From contig NZ_PQVG01000001.1 of assembly GCF_002920895.1 (NCBI RefSeq), positions 558,001-622,000 of the forward strand: a DNA stretch of 64,000 nucleotides, read 5' to 3'. A program made the position numbers and the translations under genes. Source of the DNA: Flavobacterium alvei (GTDB taxonomy: Bacteria; Bacteroidota; Bacteroidia; Flavobacteriales; Flavobacteriaceae). Shown one piece after another: positions 9,021-18,496 of the stretch. Position 1 is the first letter of the stretch, and every line of letters starts with the position of its first letter. The notes below the pieces were generated by a model that worked only from the letters and a program-made list of their open reading frames with translations, made no database searches and was not told the DNA's origin.

Positions 9021-9914
9021 TTAGTAATTCCACATATCTTCTTCAAAATTTCGAATCTTATCTTTTACTCTTTCAGACTCTAATAATTGATTTTGTGCAT
9101 TATCTTTCATATAACTTGTAATTGCCCTATCGCCATACACATTTTCTTCTTGATAAATAACCGCATTAAATCTTCTTGAATTTAAAATCTGGTCAAAAGA
9201 AACGGGCATTGCCGAATTTTTATTGTTGAATGCTTTGGCTTCGTGCAACACATCTCTTGAAGCTGGGAAAAACACCCAAAACAATTCGATATAATCTTTT
9301 TCTTCACTATTCATAGTGTAAACATCAGGAGTTACTGGACAAATACCTAACAATCTGTATTTCAATTCACTTTGACGTTTATCAAAATACCAATATCCTT
9401 TAATTTTATACTGGGTAACATCTTGAGCCGTAAGGTCTTGTTTTACAATATATTCAGGCGAAATTTTTTGACCTGCATTAATTTGTTCTCTACCAGCATC
9501 TGTGGTATCAATCCTTGTCAAAGAAGCTTGAATATCTTTATATGACTTTTTAGTATTAAAATAACTATCCGAATAGACTTCGGTCAGTTCTCCGTTTTTT
9601 ATAGCTTTGGTCAATACATCATACAACGAGCGTCTGTCAGACCCAATGTTTGCTGTATCAATTGGAAAATACAAAGGAAAATTAATTCTTTCGCTTAAAT
9701 CAATAATTTCCCAAACCGTTTTCCCCATCAATACATCTCTATCATCCACATAACCATATTCTAATGGTTTGTCATTGTCTGAAATGAGTTGTGCAGCAGA
9801 CTTTAGTCCAATTTCTTCAGGTATTTTTGCATTTAGCAAATTCGGTTGCGCATATGTTGCAACAGTCCCAAAAAAGGAAATAACAACTATTAAAAAATTT
9901 CTCATATTCATCAT
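9021..9914 (-). CDS. gldN: Gliding motility / type IX secretion protein GldN
   Basis: 297 aa, exported: signal peptide ending TYA before QPN (about residue 22-23). The body contains GYVDDRDVLMGKTVWEIIDL and the downstream LFWVFFPASRDVLHE block of GldN. With GldK it forms the periplasmic ring attached to the outer membrane in the type IX secretion system. Last gene of gldK-gldL-gldM-gldN, 42 nt after gldM and followed by a strong terminator. Three Met codons open the gene (positions 1, 2 and 4), so the exact start is uncertain by a few residues. Confidence 0.95.
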   Translation of the reverse strand: MMNMRNFLIVVISFFGTVATYAQPNLLNAKIPEEIGLKSAAQLISDNDKPLEYGYVDDRDVLMGKTVWEIIDLSERINFPLYFPIDTANIGSDRRSLYDVLTKAIKNGELTEVYSDSYFNTKKSYKDIQASLTRIDTTDAGREQINAGQKISPEYIVKQDLTAQDVTQYKIKGYWYFDKRQSELKYRLLGICPVTPDVYTMNSEEKDYIELFWVFFPASRDVLHEAKAFNNKNSAMPVSFDQILNSRRFNAVIYQEENVYGDRAITSYMKDNAQNQLLESERVKDKIRNFEEDMWNY

Positions 9915-9956
9915 ATTATCATTGTAAGCTATTGAAGTAACTCTAAAACCTCTTAT

Positions 9957-11510
9957 TTATTGTATTTCATAAATTACTGGTGCAGTTCTTGGCAATAAAT
10001 AACTACCTGCTCCAACTAATTTAGTTTTAATTTCTGAAATAGTAACTTGATCTCCTCTTCCCACTTTGGAAAGAACAGATTTACATTGTGCATTCAATTT
10101 GTTTCCAACTACAACCACCGTAGGTTGTCCAGTTACTTTAAAATTGAATCCAACAACATCTAAACCAACTTCAAAATCAAAGTCAACCAATTTAGCTCCA
10201 ACTGTCGAAATTTCTAAACTTGATTTAGGTCCTTTTACCACACCCATTTCTCCTCTAATTGTTCCTGTTGGGCCTGGAATTCCTTTAATTCTAAAAGTCC
10301 TTTTGTCAGAAACTTTTGAATTATCAGGAAGAGTTCCTGTAACGTTGATAACCACTTCGGTGCCTGCACCTGGTCGCATTGTATAAGAACTTGTATTACC
10401 AACACGTGTTAAACCTGCCGCAGCAGCTGAAACCTTATCAGGAGAAATACCTGCAAATGAAATTGTCATTGGGTTTACAACACCACGATATACAACATTC
10501 ATTTTATCTGCTGATATTGTAGCTGATTTTGGTCTAGCTACAACCACATACGTACTCTTTTGAATAGGAAGAGGTACTAATTTCCCATTTTCTTCAAAGT
10601 TAAAAGACCCACTAATTGGGTGTTCTCCAATATTTCCAGCTCCAAATGAAAACTTGGCTTGACCTGCCTCGGCACGCAAACTTGCTCCATTTACAATTAC
10701 TGATTTCGCTTTAAGTGTTGGATCAAATTTTCCTAAAATAATTTTTCCAGTCACCGCTTCTCCTTGAAAGAAAACAGACTTATCAAGAACTACAATTGGT
10801 TGATAGGCTGTAAGTGACGCTGCTGCAACCAAGTCAGATTGAAACATTCCAGTCATTACATCACTCTCAGTAGTTTTGATATCGGCTTGCAATTGCGACA
10901 ATTTAGTAATGGTAGCAATTAATGGGAATCCTTTGTAGTTATAATCAATCCAATCCAATTTAGCTCCCGCTTTTTCAGAATAAACTTGATTTGTAGCAAA
11001 TCTTTTCTCTATTTTTTTCATTTCAGACTCAGCAATAGAACTACCTCCAATTGCTTTTATCTGAGCTGGGTAACTATTAATTTTATCTAAAAATTCTTTA
11101 CCTTGTTTAGACACTTTGTCTCCAGTAAAAAACATTCTGTCTATCAAATCGCCTTTGTCCATTTCTTCGTAAGGAAGATTTCCTTCGGCATCTCTTTCAA
11201 ATTTTGCAGTAACAGTAGTTTTTATTCCTTCTATGTAATCGTTAAATTCTTTAGATAAAGCTCTAATTTTTTCAACTTTTGCTCTTTTATCGCCAAATTG
11301 ACCTGGTTGATCTACTGCTTTTTGGGACAATTGTTGAAATGAACTTTCATTTCTACCATCAGTAATAGAATTCGATTCAATAATTTTATTGTTCAAAATT
11401 CCAAATGCTGATAATACTTCTTTGGACATATTTAATGCTAACATCGCGATAAAAACCAAGTACATTAGGTTTATCATCTTCTGCCTAGGGCTTAATTTTC
11501 CTCCTGCCAT
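9957..11510 (-). CDS. gldM: Gliding motility / type IX secretion motor protein GldM
   Basis: 517 aa. Starts MAGGKLSPRQKMINLMYLVF: one membrane helix (about 13-35) with Arg9 just before it, then a long periplasmic region with a helical first domain and several beta domains, as in GldM. With GldL it forms the proton-driven rotary motor of type IX secretion and gliding; Arg9 is the residue reported to face the GldL glutamate. It is 45 nt downstream of gldL in the operon. Length and motifs look intact. Confidence 0.96.
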   Translation of the reverse strand: MAGGKLSPRQKMINLMYLVFIAMLALNMSKEVLSAFGILNNKIIESNSITDGRNESSFQQLSQKAVDQPGQFGDKRAKVEKIRALSKEFNDYIEGIKTTVTAKFERDAEGNLPYEEMDKGDLIDRMFFTGDKVSKQGKEFLDKINSYPAQIKAIGGSSIAESEMKKIEKRFATNQVYSEKAGAKLDWIDYNYKGFPLIATITKLSQLQADIKTTESDVMTGMFQSDLVAAASLTAYQPIVVLDKSVFFQGEAVTGKIILGKFDPTLKAKSVIVNGASLRAEAGQAKFSFGAGNIGEHPISGSFNFEENGKLVPLPIQKSTYVVVARPKSATISADKMNVVYRGVVNPMTISFAGISPDKVSAAAAGLTRVGNTSSYTMRPGAGTEVVINVTGTLPDNSKVSDKRTFRIKGIPGPTGTIRGEMGVVKGPKSSLEISTVGAKLVDFDFEVGLDVVGFNFKVTGQPTVVVVGNKLNAQCKSVLSKVGRGDQVTISEIKTKLVGAGSYLLPRTAPVIYEIQ

Positions 11511-11555
11511 ATTTTCTAATAATTAGTTGTTGTTTTTATAAAAAGTGGGAACTAA

Positions 11556-12206
11556 TTATCCTTTGTTACTCATTGCAGAAAGCATTCCTCCATAAACACT
11601 GTTCAATGAAGACAAGTTTGAAGTTAATGATTGCATTTGTTCTTTTAATTTTAAATTGTTTTCAGCCACTTCTTCATTGATTTGAGCATTTCTTGAAGCG
11701 CTTTGCAATTGAACTTTGTACAAGCTATTTAAAGATTCCATTTGAGCTGCTGCCAAAGTTAATTCTTCACTATATTTTTGAGTAGATGCAATAGAATCTA
11801 CAGTTGGCGAAATGGCTTTTGCTGCTGATTCGAAATTTTTAATACTATTTCCTAAACTTGACATTAATTCACCATCAATTTTAGCGTCTTTTAGCATTGC
11901 ATCCAATTTTTTAGATAACATTCCTTGAGCATCTTCGGTAGGAACTTCAGTTTTTGCTACTTTTTTTCTAGCTTCACCGTTTGCCAATTCTGGATAAACC
12001 AATGTCCAATCTAATTCATTTTCTACGGGTTCAAAAGCAGAAAGAGCAAAAATTAAAGCTTCAACTACTAGACCTATGGTAAGCATTAAATTTCCAGTTA
12101 TAAAACCCCATTCAATGTGGGTAATTTTGAATAAAGCTCCAATAATTACTACTGCTGCTCCCATTCCGTATGCAAAATTCATCTTTTGTTTACTTATCAA
12201 TGCCAT
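11556..12206 (-). CDS. gldL: Gliding motility / type IX secretion motor protein GldL
   Basis: 216 aa with two membrane helices (about 10-28 and 35-57) and a cytoplasmic helical tail rich in Gln/Ser/Asn. Glu49 inside helix 2 (LVVEALIFAL) corresponds to the conserved proton-pathway glutamate known for GldL. It is the cytoplasmic-membrane stator-like partner of GldM. Located between gldK and gldM with 41- and 45-nt gaps, so it is part of one operon. Confidence 0.96.
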   Translation of the reverse strand: MALISKQKMNFAYGMGAAVVIIGALFKITHIEWGFITGNLMLTIGLVVEALIFALSAFEPVENELDWTLVYPELANGEARKKVAKTEVPTEDAQGMLSKKLDAMLKDAKIDGELMSSLGNSIKNFESAAKAISPTVDSIASTQKYSEELTLAAAQMESLNSLYKVQLQSASRNAQINEEVAENNLKLKEQMQSLTSNLSSLNSVYGGMLSAMSNKG

Positions 12207-12247
12207 AATCTTTGTTTTTTAGGTTAATTTATTTGAATTTGGTTTTT

Positions 12248-13660
12248 TTATTTTTTCTTTTTGCTTTTTTCTGTTGACTGTGTTCCCATATAATCCTGAA
12301 CTGTTCTAAAACCTATAAAACTTCTTGCTGAATCAGCATATTCAAAAGTTCTAGTACCCACTTGAAGGAAATAGGCAACATCTTTCCAAGAACCACCACG
12401 AACTACTTTTCGTTTATTTGAAGTGTCAGTATTATTTGGATTCATTGAAGAAACATATTCGTATGCATTAGGATCATAAGCTGATTCTGTCCATTCGGCC
12501 ACATTTCCTGCCATATTATACAAATTATAACCATTTGGCTCATATGATTTTGCTTCCACAGTATATAATGCTTGATCGGCTGCATAATCACCTCTCATTG
12601 GTTTGAAATTTGCTAAGAAGCATCCTCTATCATTTTTAGTATAAGGGCCTCCCCAAGGATAAGTTGCTGATTCTAGGCCACCTCTAGCTGAATATTCCCA
12701 CTCTGCTTCTGTAGGCAATCTAAAATTATTAATTTGATCGCGACCTTTCTTTTTAGATTTGATATAAGTGTTTTTGTTTAAGGTTCTCCAAGCACAAAAT
12801 GCTTTAGCTTGAGACCACTTAACACCCACAACTGGATAATCACCATAAGCTTGATGCCAAAAATAATCATTGTGCATTGGCTCATTATAAGAATATGAAA
12901 AATCTTTAATCCAAACAGTTGTATCAGGGTAAACTGGCACTAATTCAGTCTTAATAAAATCTTTTCTTTTACCTACTTTAGCTTTTGCTGCAGCTTGAAT
13001 ATCCATCCAAGAATATCTAAATTTCAATTTATCCACATCAATAGTTCTCAATCCGTTATACGAAGCTTCAAGAGGCAAATACATTGAATCCATAACCTCA
13101 GTATAATATTCATCTGGATATAATTTAGTATCTTTTATCAGTTTTACTTTGCGGTTGAGTTTTCTTCCAGCATAAGGATCATCATCTGTTCCAATACTAT
13201 AATAGTTATCATACATATATTTATCATATGCAGTCATTTTAGCTGGATCTTGATCATTGAAAGCAAAATCACCAATGCTACCTGCATTTTTTCCTTTACC
13301 TTTTGCGTTTGTAGCACCTGGTTTTATTCCAGATTCATCAGCAAGAATAGCTAAACGAACTCTCATTGTAGAATCTTTTACCCATTCTACAAACTGACGG
13401 TATTCTCTGTTGGTTATCTCGGTTTCATCCATATAGAACGAACGAACGGTGACTGTTTTTGTAGTTGCATCCCCAACACCGGCGACATCCTCATCAGATT
13501 TTCCCATAATAAAAGAACCTCCAGGAACTAATGTCATTCCATAAGGTTTTTCAGGATGCCATTTTGCACCTTTAGTACCAACTAACTCTCCTTTGTCGGA
13601 TATTTTGCCACATCCAATTAGCAAGGTTATGATTGCAGCAAAAGCAATAAACTTCTTCAT
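12248..13660 (-). CDS. gldK: Gliding motility lipoprotein GldK
   Basis: 470 aa lipoprotein (lipobox LIGC, Cys17) with a formylglycine-generating-enzyme/sulfatase-modifying-factor fold: MTLVPGGSFIMGKSDED, YMDETEITNREYRQFV, LPTEAEWEYSARGG, NMAGNVAEWTES and KVVRGGSWKD. GldK forms the periplasmic ring with GldN in type IX secretion and is not known to act as an FGE enzyme. First gene of the gldKLMN operon; a plausible promoter lies 38-68 nt upstream. The C-terminus is Lys-rich. Confidence 0.96.
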   Translation of the reverse strand: MKKFIAFAAIITLLIGCGKISDKGELVGTKGAKWHPEKPYGMTLVPGGSFIMGKSDEDVAGVGDATTKTVTVRSFYMDETEITNREYRQFVEWVKDSTMRVRLAILADESGIKPGATNAKGKGKNAGSIGDFAFNDQDPAKMTAYDKYMYDNYYSIGTDDDPYAGRKLNRKVKLIKDTKLYPDEYYTEVMDSMYLPLEASYNGLRTIDVDKLKFRYSWMDIQAAAKAKVGKRKDFIKTELVPVYPDTTVWIKDFSYSYNEPMHNDYFWHQAYGDYPVVGVKWSQAKAFCAWRTLNKNTYIKSKKKGRDQINNFRLPTEAEWEYSARGGLESATYPWGGPYTKNDRGCFLANFKPMRGDYAADQALYTVEAKSYEPNGYNLYNMAGNVAEWTESAYDPNAYEYVSSMNPNNTDTSNKRKVVRGGSWKDVAYFLQVGTRTFEYADSARSFIGFRTVQDYMGTQSTEKSKKKK

Positions 13661-13697
13661 ATTAATAGGGGTTGATTATTCATTATTATTAAGCCCG

Positions 13698-13728
13698 TAA
13701 ACCTATTTATTATTATTTAATAAAACAA
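13698..13728 (-). promoter_or_regulatory. Candidate gldKLMN promoter
   Basis: On the minus strand a TTG (13728-13726) is followed after 20 nt by TAGGTTTA (13705-13698), one mismatch from the TAnnTTTG box. The spacing suits a Bacteroidota promoter and the position is 38 nt before the gldK ATG. Confidence 0.5.
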
Positions 13729-13929
13729 TTATTTAGAGTACTATTTATTACATAGCCCAAAACTAAAATTAATTTTAATAAGAAAAAAATATTTTATCGA
13801 TAAAATTCAAAAATAGACGATAAAAAACACATTTTTTAAAATATTATAAGTTTTGTCCTATAAAATAAATTAGATGAGTTTTGAATTAAGAATTCTTTAG
13901 TATTATTTCTTACTACAACAAACAAAAGT

Positions 13930-15078
13930 TTACACTATATTTTTACGCTGTGCTTTCCACCATCTTTCAGGAATTTCTTGATTACAAGCGCCCAAATACT
14001 CTTCATAAGAGCAAGGTAATAACGAGCTTTTCTTTAACTTATTATTGCTTGTTGAAATAAATGGTATTTCTATCCACCATCTATCGGTTTTGTTGCTTTT
14101 AAAAAAAACCAACTCTTCCTCAAGTGGAATGATATATTTTATATAATTCTCACGGCTTCCAAAAGGATATTCATTAGAACGATACTGATAACCTTCTATA
14201 AAATACCAAATAATTTGAGCAATCAAAACGGATTCTTGTTTAGAATTATTGTGATTAAAGACCCCAAAAAGCGAAACTTTATCACTAATTCCTGCATATC
14301 TTGAGAGAGCACAAATCTCTTTGCCACTAAATCCATTAGGAATAAAGGATGTAAAATTGCCCGAAGCTGCCGATTGTACAGATGTCAAATCAAGACTTAC
14401 CAAATCGGCATCTCTAAAAACCGGTTCTGCTAATGCAATATTATTCGATATTTCACCTAAACGATACCCTTCAAAGAATAATTTGTCTATTAAATCTATT
14501 TCTTCTTGTGAATTATTATAAGTTTGATACCCAACATTACTATAATTAAAAAGATTGTTGGGTTCTTCGATAATTATTTTTGTTAAATAAGAGGATGCCG
14601 AAATAGATTCACTTTCTTTTCCAAAATCAAATTGACTATCAATTGAAACCAAATTGACCATTTGTTCTAAATCGTCATAAGCTCGGTAAAGTGCATAGGT
14701 CAAATCCTGTGAACCACCAATAACAATAGGAATGATTTTCTTTTTGATTAAACTAGAAACTACTTTTCTCAGCGCAAAATGTGTATCTGAAATAGAATTT
14801 CCTTCAACAATATCGCCCAAATCAGCAATAGAAGTATTCCAATTTCCTGGAAACAAACCATACAATTCTTTTCGAATGTGTGTTAAATCTACTTCCTGAG
14901 TTCGATTGGCATCACCTCTATTTTCTAAAACCCCAATGATTGCAAGACTAACTTGATTCAAATCAGGGAATTCTTCAGCAGTATGAAATACCACCTTGCT
15001 TCCCAATTGCTGAGAAGAAAATCCCTTGATAATTTCAAGAATTTCATTGTCTAGAGGTCTGAGAAAATCAAATTCCAT
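13930..15078 (-). CDS. Arginase-fold (formimidoylglutamase-like) protein with degenerate metal site
   Basis: 382 aa. The ureohydrolase fold is visible (IPIVIGGSQDLTYALYRAY at about 116-134, VSIDSQFDF at 144-152, LVSLDLTSVQ at 226-235). These correspond to the family motifs GGxH, DAHxD and DxDxxD, but Gln124 and Gln149 replace histidines, Thr232 replaces an aspartate, and Gln235 replaces the last Asp; only Asp147, Asp151 and Asp230 remain. The protein is therefore probably not a manganese amidinohydrolase. It starts 3 nt after the topA stop and precedes gldK on the same strand, so a role linked to gliding/secretion or a structural role is possible; this is inference. Confidence 0.8.
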   Translation of the reverse strand: MEFDFLRPLDNEILEIIKGFSSQQLGSKVVFHTAEEFPDLNQVSLAIIGVLENRGDANRTQEVDLTHIRKELYGLFPGNWNTSIADLGDIVEGNSISDTHFALRKVVSSLIKKKIIPIVIGGSQDLTYALYRAYDDLEQMVNLVSIDSQFDFGKESESISASSYLTKIIIEEPNNLFNYSNVGYQTYNNSQEEIDLIDKLFFEGYRLGEISNNIALAEPVFRDADLVSLDLTSVQSAASGNFTSFIPNGFSGKEICALSRYAGISDKVSLFGVFNHNNSKQESVLIAQIIWYFIEGYQYRSNEYPFGSRENYIKYIIPLEEELVFFKSNKTDRWWIEIPFISTSNNKLKKSSLLPCSYEEYLGACNQEIPERWWKAQRKNIV

Positions 15079-15081
15079 ATA

Positions 15082-17601
15082 TTATTTCTTTTTTGCGGCT
15101 GGTTTTTTGGCGGCTGGTTTTTTGGCGGCTGTAATTTTCTTAGCAGCTACTTTTTTGGCAGGTGTTTTCTTGGCAATCATTTCTTGAGCTTCAGCCAATG
15201 TTAAATTTACAGCGTCAAAATCTTTACCTAATTCCACTTTAATCTTTCCTTTGGTCAATTCAAATCTTCCCCATCGCGCCTTTTGAAGTAAAATCCCTTC
15301 TGCTTCCCAGTTGTGAATTACCTTGTCGATGTTTTTTTGAATTTTATCTTCGATAATCGTTTCAATATCTTGTTGAGACAAATTATTGAAATTATATTTT
15401 GTACTCACATTAATAAAAATACCGCTCCATTTCAAGAAAGGACCAAATCTTCCTGTACCTTTCTGAACATCTTCACCTTTATAAACTGCAACTGGTGCAT
15501 CGGCAAGTAATTTTTCGTCAATTAATTCTTGCGCTCTATCTAAATCGACACTTAATGGTTCTTCGCCTTTTGGCAGAGAAACAAACAAGGTTCCGAATCG
15601 AATAAAAGGGCCGTAACGCCCATTGGAAACTTCTATTTCTTCTCCTTTATAAGTACCCAATTTTTTAGGCAATAAAAACAAATCTAAAACTTCTTCTAAA
15701 GATATATTGCCTATGTTTTGCTCTTTCAACAAACTAGCAAATTTTTTCTCCTCATCATCTGCAGCCCCAATTTGTGCCATAGGTCCAAATTTTCCTAAAC
15801 GAACAGATACTGGTTTTCCAGATGCTGGATCTGTACCTAAAATTCTTTCTCCACTTTCTCTATCAGCATTAGCCTCAACATCTTTTACATTTGGATGAAA
15901 TTTATCGTAGAATTCCTGCATCATTTTGGCCCATTCGATATTTCCTTCGGCAATTTCGTCAAAATCTTGTTCGACCTTGGCAGTGAAATTATAATCTAAA
16001 ATATTTCCGAAATTCTTAACCAAGAAATCGGTAACAATGGTTCCAATATCGGTAGGAACCAATTTCCCTTTATCAGAACCCGTATTTTCTTTTAAAACTT
16101 TATCCGAAACTGTACCCGATTGCAAAGTCAGTTGGGTATAATTGCGCTCTTGACCTTCAAGATTTCCTTTTTCGACATAATTTCTATTGATAATAGTCGA
16201 AATGGTTGGCGCATAAGTCGATGGACGACCAATTCCTAATTCCTCTAATTTTTTTACCAAAGAAGCTTCAGTATATCTAGCGGCAGGACGCGAATATCTT
16301 TCGGTAGCGGTAATGTAATTATTTGTCAATTTCTCATTAACTTTCATTACCGGAAGCATTCCTTCTTGCTCTTCTTCATCATCATCGTGACCTTCAAGAT
16401 ACACTTTCAAGAAACCTTCAAAAAGCAAGACTTCACCTGAAGCTGAAAATGGTTCGCCATGATTATTGGCTTCAATTTTTACATTGGTACGTTCCAATTC
16501 AGCATCACTCATTTGTGAAGCCAATGTTCTTTTCCAAATCAAATCATACAAACGCGCTTGATCTCTATCAATGTTTACGGTGTGTCGCGACATATCCGTT
16601 GGACGAATTGCTTCGTGAGCTTCCTGTGCACCTTTGCTTTTATTGGCAAAAGTTCTTGGTTTCGAGAATTCTTTTCCATAGGATTTGATGATTTCGGCTT
16701 GAGCGGCTTCCATCGCCTCTTTTGACAAGTTTACACTGTCAGTTCTCATATAAGTTATAAGCCCAGCTTCGTATAAACGTTGGGCTAATTGCATAGTGAT
16801 TCCAACTGGCAAATACAATTTCCTAGCAGCTTCTTGTTGCAAAGTCGATGTGGTAAATGGTGCTGTTGGAGATTTCTTGGTTGGTTTTGTCTCAAGGTCT
16901 GAAACTTTATAAGTAGAACCGATATTCTTTTTTAAGAAATCTTCGGCTTCTTTTTTAGTATTGAAATTCTTTGGCAGTTTGGCTTTGAATGATTTCCCAG
17001 CTTCGTTTGTAAATTCTGCGACAACCGAATAGGAAGCAACGGGATTGAAATTCTGAATTTCTCTTTCTCGCTCAACAATCAACCGAACTGATACTGATTG
17101 CACACGTCCTGCCGAAAGTCCTCCTTTCACTTTTCGCCAAAGAACTGGCGATAATTCGTAACCCACTAATCGGTCTAAAACACGGCGTGCTTGTTGCGCA
17201 TTCACTAAATTATAATCTATTTCTCGTGGATTATCAATTGCTTTTAGAATAGCCGTTTTAGTAATTTCGTGAAAAACAATTCTTTTGGTTTTCTTTTTAT
17301 CCAGTTTTAATTCTTCGGACAAATGCCAAGAAATAGCCTCCCCTTCTCGATCCTCATCACTTGCTAACCAAACCGTTTCGGCATTTTTGGATAAAGATTT
17401 TAGCTTAGAAACCAATGCTTTTTTATCGGCCGAAACTTCGTATTTGGGTTTGAAACCATTTTCTACATCTACTCCAATTTCTTTGGACGGCAAGTCGGCA
17501 ATATGTCCGTAACTTGACTCGACTTGGAAGTCGCTTCCTAGAAATTTTTCGATTGTTTTTGCCTTTGCAGGGGACTCTACGATAACTAAATTCTTTGCCA
17601 T
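15082..17601 (-). CDS. topA: DNA topoisomerase I
   Basis: 839 aa type IA topoisomerase relaxing negative supercoils. TOPRIM domain at the N-terminus (LVIVESPAKAKTIEKFL; acidic triad in ASDEDREGEA, about 80-89), catalytic Tyr284 in GLITYMRTDS. The C-terminus carries repeated topoisomerase C-terminal modules (GRYGPFIRFG, GRFGPFLKW, ARWGRFELTK) instead of four-Cys zinc fingers, then a Lys/Ala/Pro-rich tail of repeated AAKKP units likely to bind DNA. The ATG at 17601 is preferred because the in-frame TTG at 17622 lies inside a perfect -7 box. It is co-directional with the arginase-fold gene, 3 nt apart. Confidence 0.97.
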   Translation of the reverse strand: MAKNLVIVESPAKAKTIEKFLGSDFQVESSYGHIADLPSKEIGVDVENGFKPKYEVSADKKALVSKLKSLSKNAETVWLASDEDREGEAISWHLSEELKLDKKKTKRIVFHEITKTAILKAIDNPREIDYNLVNAQQARRVLDRLVGYELSPVLWRKVKGGLSAGRVQSVSVRLIVEREREIQNFNPVASYSVVAEFTNEAGKSFKAKLPKNFNTKKEAEDFLKKNIGSTYKVSDLETKPTKKSPTAPFTTSTLQQEAARKLYLPVGITMQLAQRLYEAGLITYMRTDSVNLSKEAMEAAQAEIIKSYGKEFSKPRTFANKSKGAQEAHEAIRPTDMSRHTVNIDRDQARLYDLIWKRTLASQMSDAELERTNVKIEANNHGEPFSASGEVLLFEGFLKVYLEGHDDDEEEQEGMLPVMKVNEKLTNNYITATERYSRPAARYTEASLVKKLEELGIGRPSTYAPTISTIINRNYVEKGNLEGQERNYTQLTLQSGTVSDKVLKENTGSDKGKLVPTDIGTIVTDFLVKNFGNILDYNFTAKVEQDFDEIAEGNIEWAKMMQEFYDKFHPNVKDVEANADRESGERILGTDPASGKPVSVRLGKFGPMAQIGAADDEEKKFASLLKEQNIGNISLEEVLDLFLLPKKLGTYKGEEIEVSNGRYGPFIRFGTLFVSLPKGEEPLSVDLDRAQELIDEKLLADAPVAVYKGEDVQKGTGRFGPFLKWSGIFINVSTKYNFNNLSQQDIETIIEDKIQKNIDKVIHNWEAEGILLQKARWGRFELTKGKIKVELGKDFDAVNLTLAEAQEMIAKKTPAKKVAAKKITAAKKPAAKKPAAKKK

Positions 17602-17619
17602 AGGTATATTTTTCTGGGA

Positions 17620-17627
17620 CAAAAGTA
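17620..17627 (-). promoter_or_regulatory. -7 promoter box of topA
   Basis: TACTTTTG on the minus strand, an exact TAnnTTTG match 18 nt upstream of the topA ATG. No -33 TTG at standard spacing. Confidence 0.45.
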
Positions 17628-17794
17628 GAAGAAATTTTTAAATATTGTGCTTTTGCAAATTTTAAAAATAAATATAATCGACAGATTACACAATAGGAAC
17701 ATTCAAAATTTTATTTTTTTTGAAAGATAATTCAATCGAGATTGCAATGCATTTTGCTCTTTTGAAAGTTGGGATTATAATAAGGACTAGAGGA

Positions 17795-18496
17795 TTATTC
17801 TAAAATTCTACTCTTGACGTCTTTACTAAAATTTCGACCAATGGGAATTGTATAAGTAAGTATTTGAATTCTATTTCCTTCGATAAATTTCACTTTATCA
17901 ATGGCAATGGTGTAAGATTTATGAATTCGGATAAAGCGATCTAAAGGCAATTCTTCGGATAATGAAGTCAAGGATTTATGAGTAATATAAGTTTTGTCGG
18001 CGGTCACCACCTTTATATATTCTTTCATTCCTTCGATAAAGAGAATTTCATCGATATTTATTTTTACCATTTTTTTATCTACTTTGATAAAAATATGCGA
18101 ATCTACCTTAACGAGTTCGGTTTTTAGGTTGTTTTTTAAACTAAATTCGGTTGTGATTTTATTTATACATTTTATAAATCGGGGCAACGGAATGGGTTTT
18201 ACCAGATAATCTAAAACCTCTAAGTCGTAACTCTCTGCGGCAAATTCTCTGAAAGCTGTGGTGATAATTACTTTAGGTTTTTTTTCCATTAAACTAATGA
18301 GTTCAAAACCCGTCATCATAGGCATATTGATGTCTAAAAAAACTGTGTCAACTGCATTGTTGTTAATGAAATCCAATGCTTCTAATGAGTTATTAAACGT
18401 GCCAACAACTTCAAATTCCGAAAAATTAGTAAAATAATTTTGCAGAACTTTTATTGCCAAAGGTTCATCATCGACCAAAACACATTTAATCTTCAT
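17795..18496 (-). CDS. LytTR-type response regulator
   Basis: 233 aa. N-terminal receiver domain (VLVDDEPLA; phospho-acceptor Asp55 in VFLDINMPMM; conserved Lys in YLVKPIP) and a C-terminal LytTR DNA-binding domain (about 130-230, with EGMKEYIKV, IRIHKSY and IPIGRNF). It overlaps the upstream sensor kinase gene by 11 nt, so the pair is translationally coupled. Targets unknown; LytTR regulators bind direct repeats and commonly control surface or polysaccharide genes. Confidence 0.93.
   Translation of the reverse strand: MKIKCVLVDDEPLAIKVLQNYFTNFSEFEVVGTFNNSLEALDFINNNAVDTVFLDINMPMMTGFELISLMEKKPKVIITTAFREFAAESYDLEVLDYLVKPIPLPRFIKCINKITTEFSLKNNLKTELVKVDSHIFIKVDKKMVKINIDEILFIEGMKEYIKVVTADKTYITHKSLTSLSEELPLDRFIRIHKSYTIAIDKVKFIEGNRIQILTYTIPIGRNFSKDVKSRILE

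Noticed and set aside
15082..15180. Tandem repeat in the topA 3' end as an intergenic repeat
   Set aside because: It is coding sequence for the Lys/Ala/Pro-rich C-terminal tail, in frame with topA.
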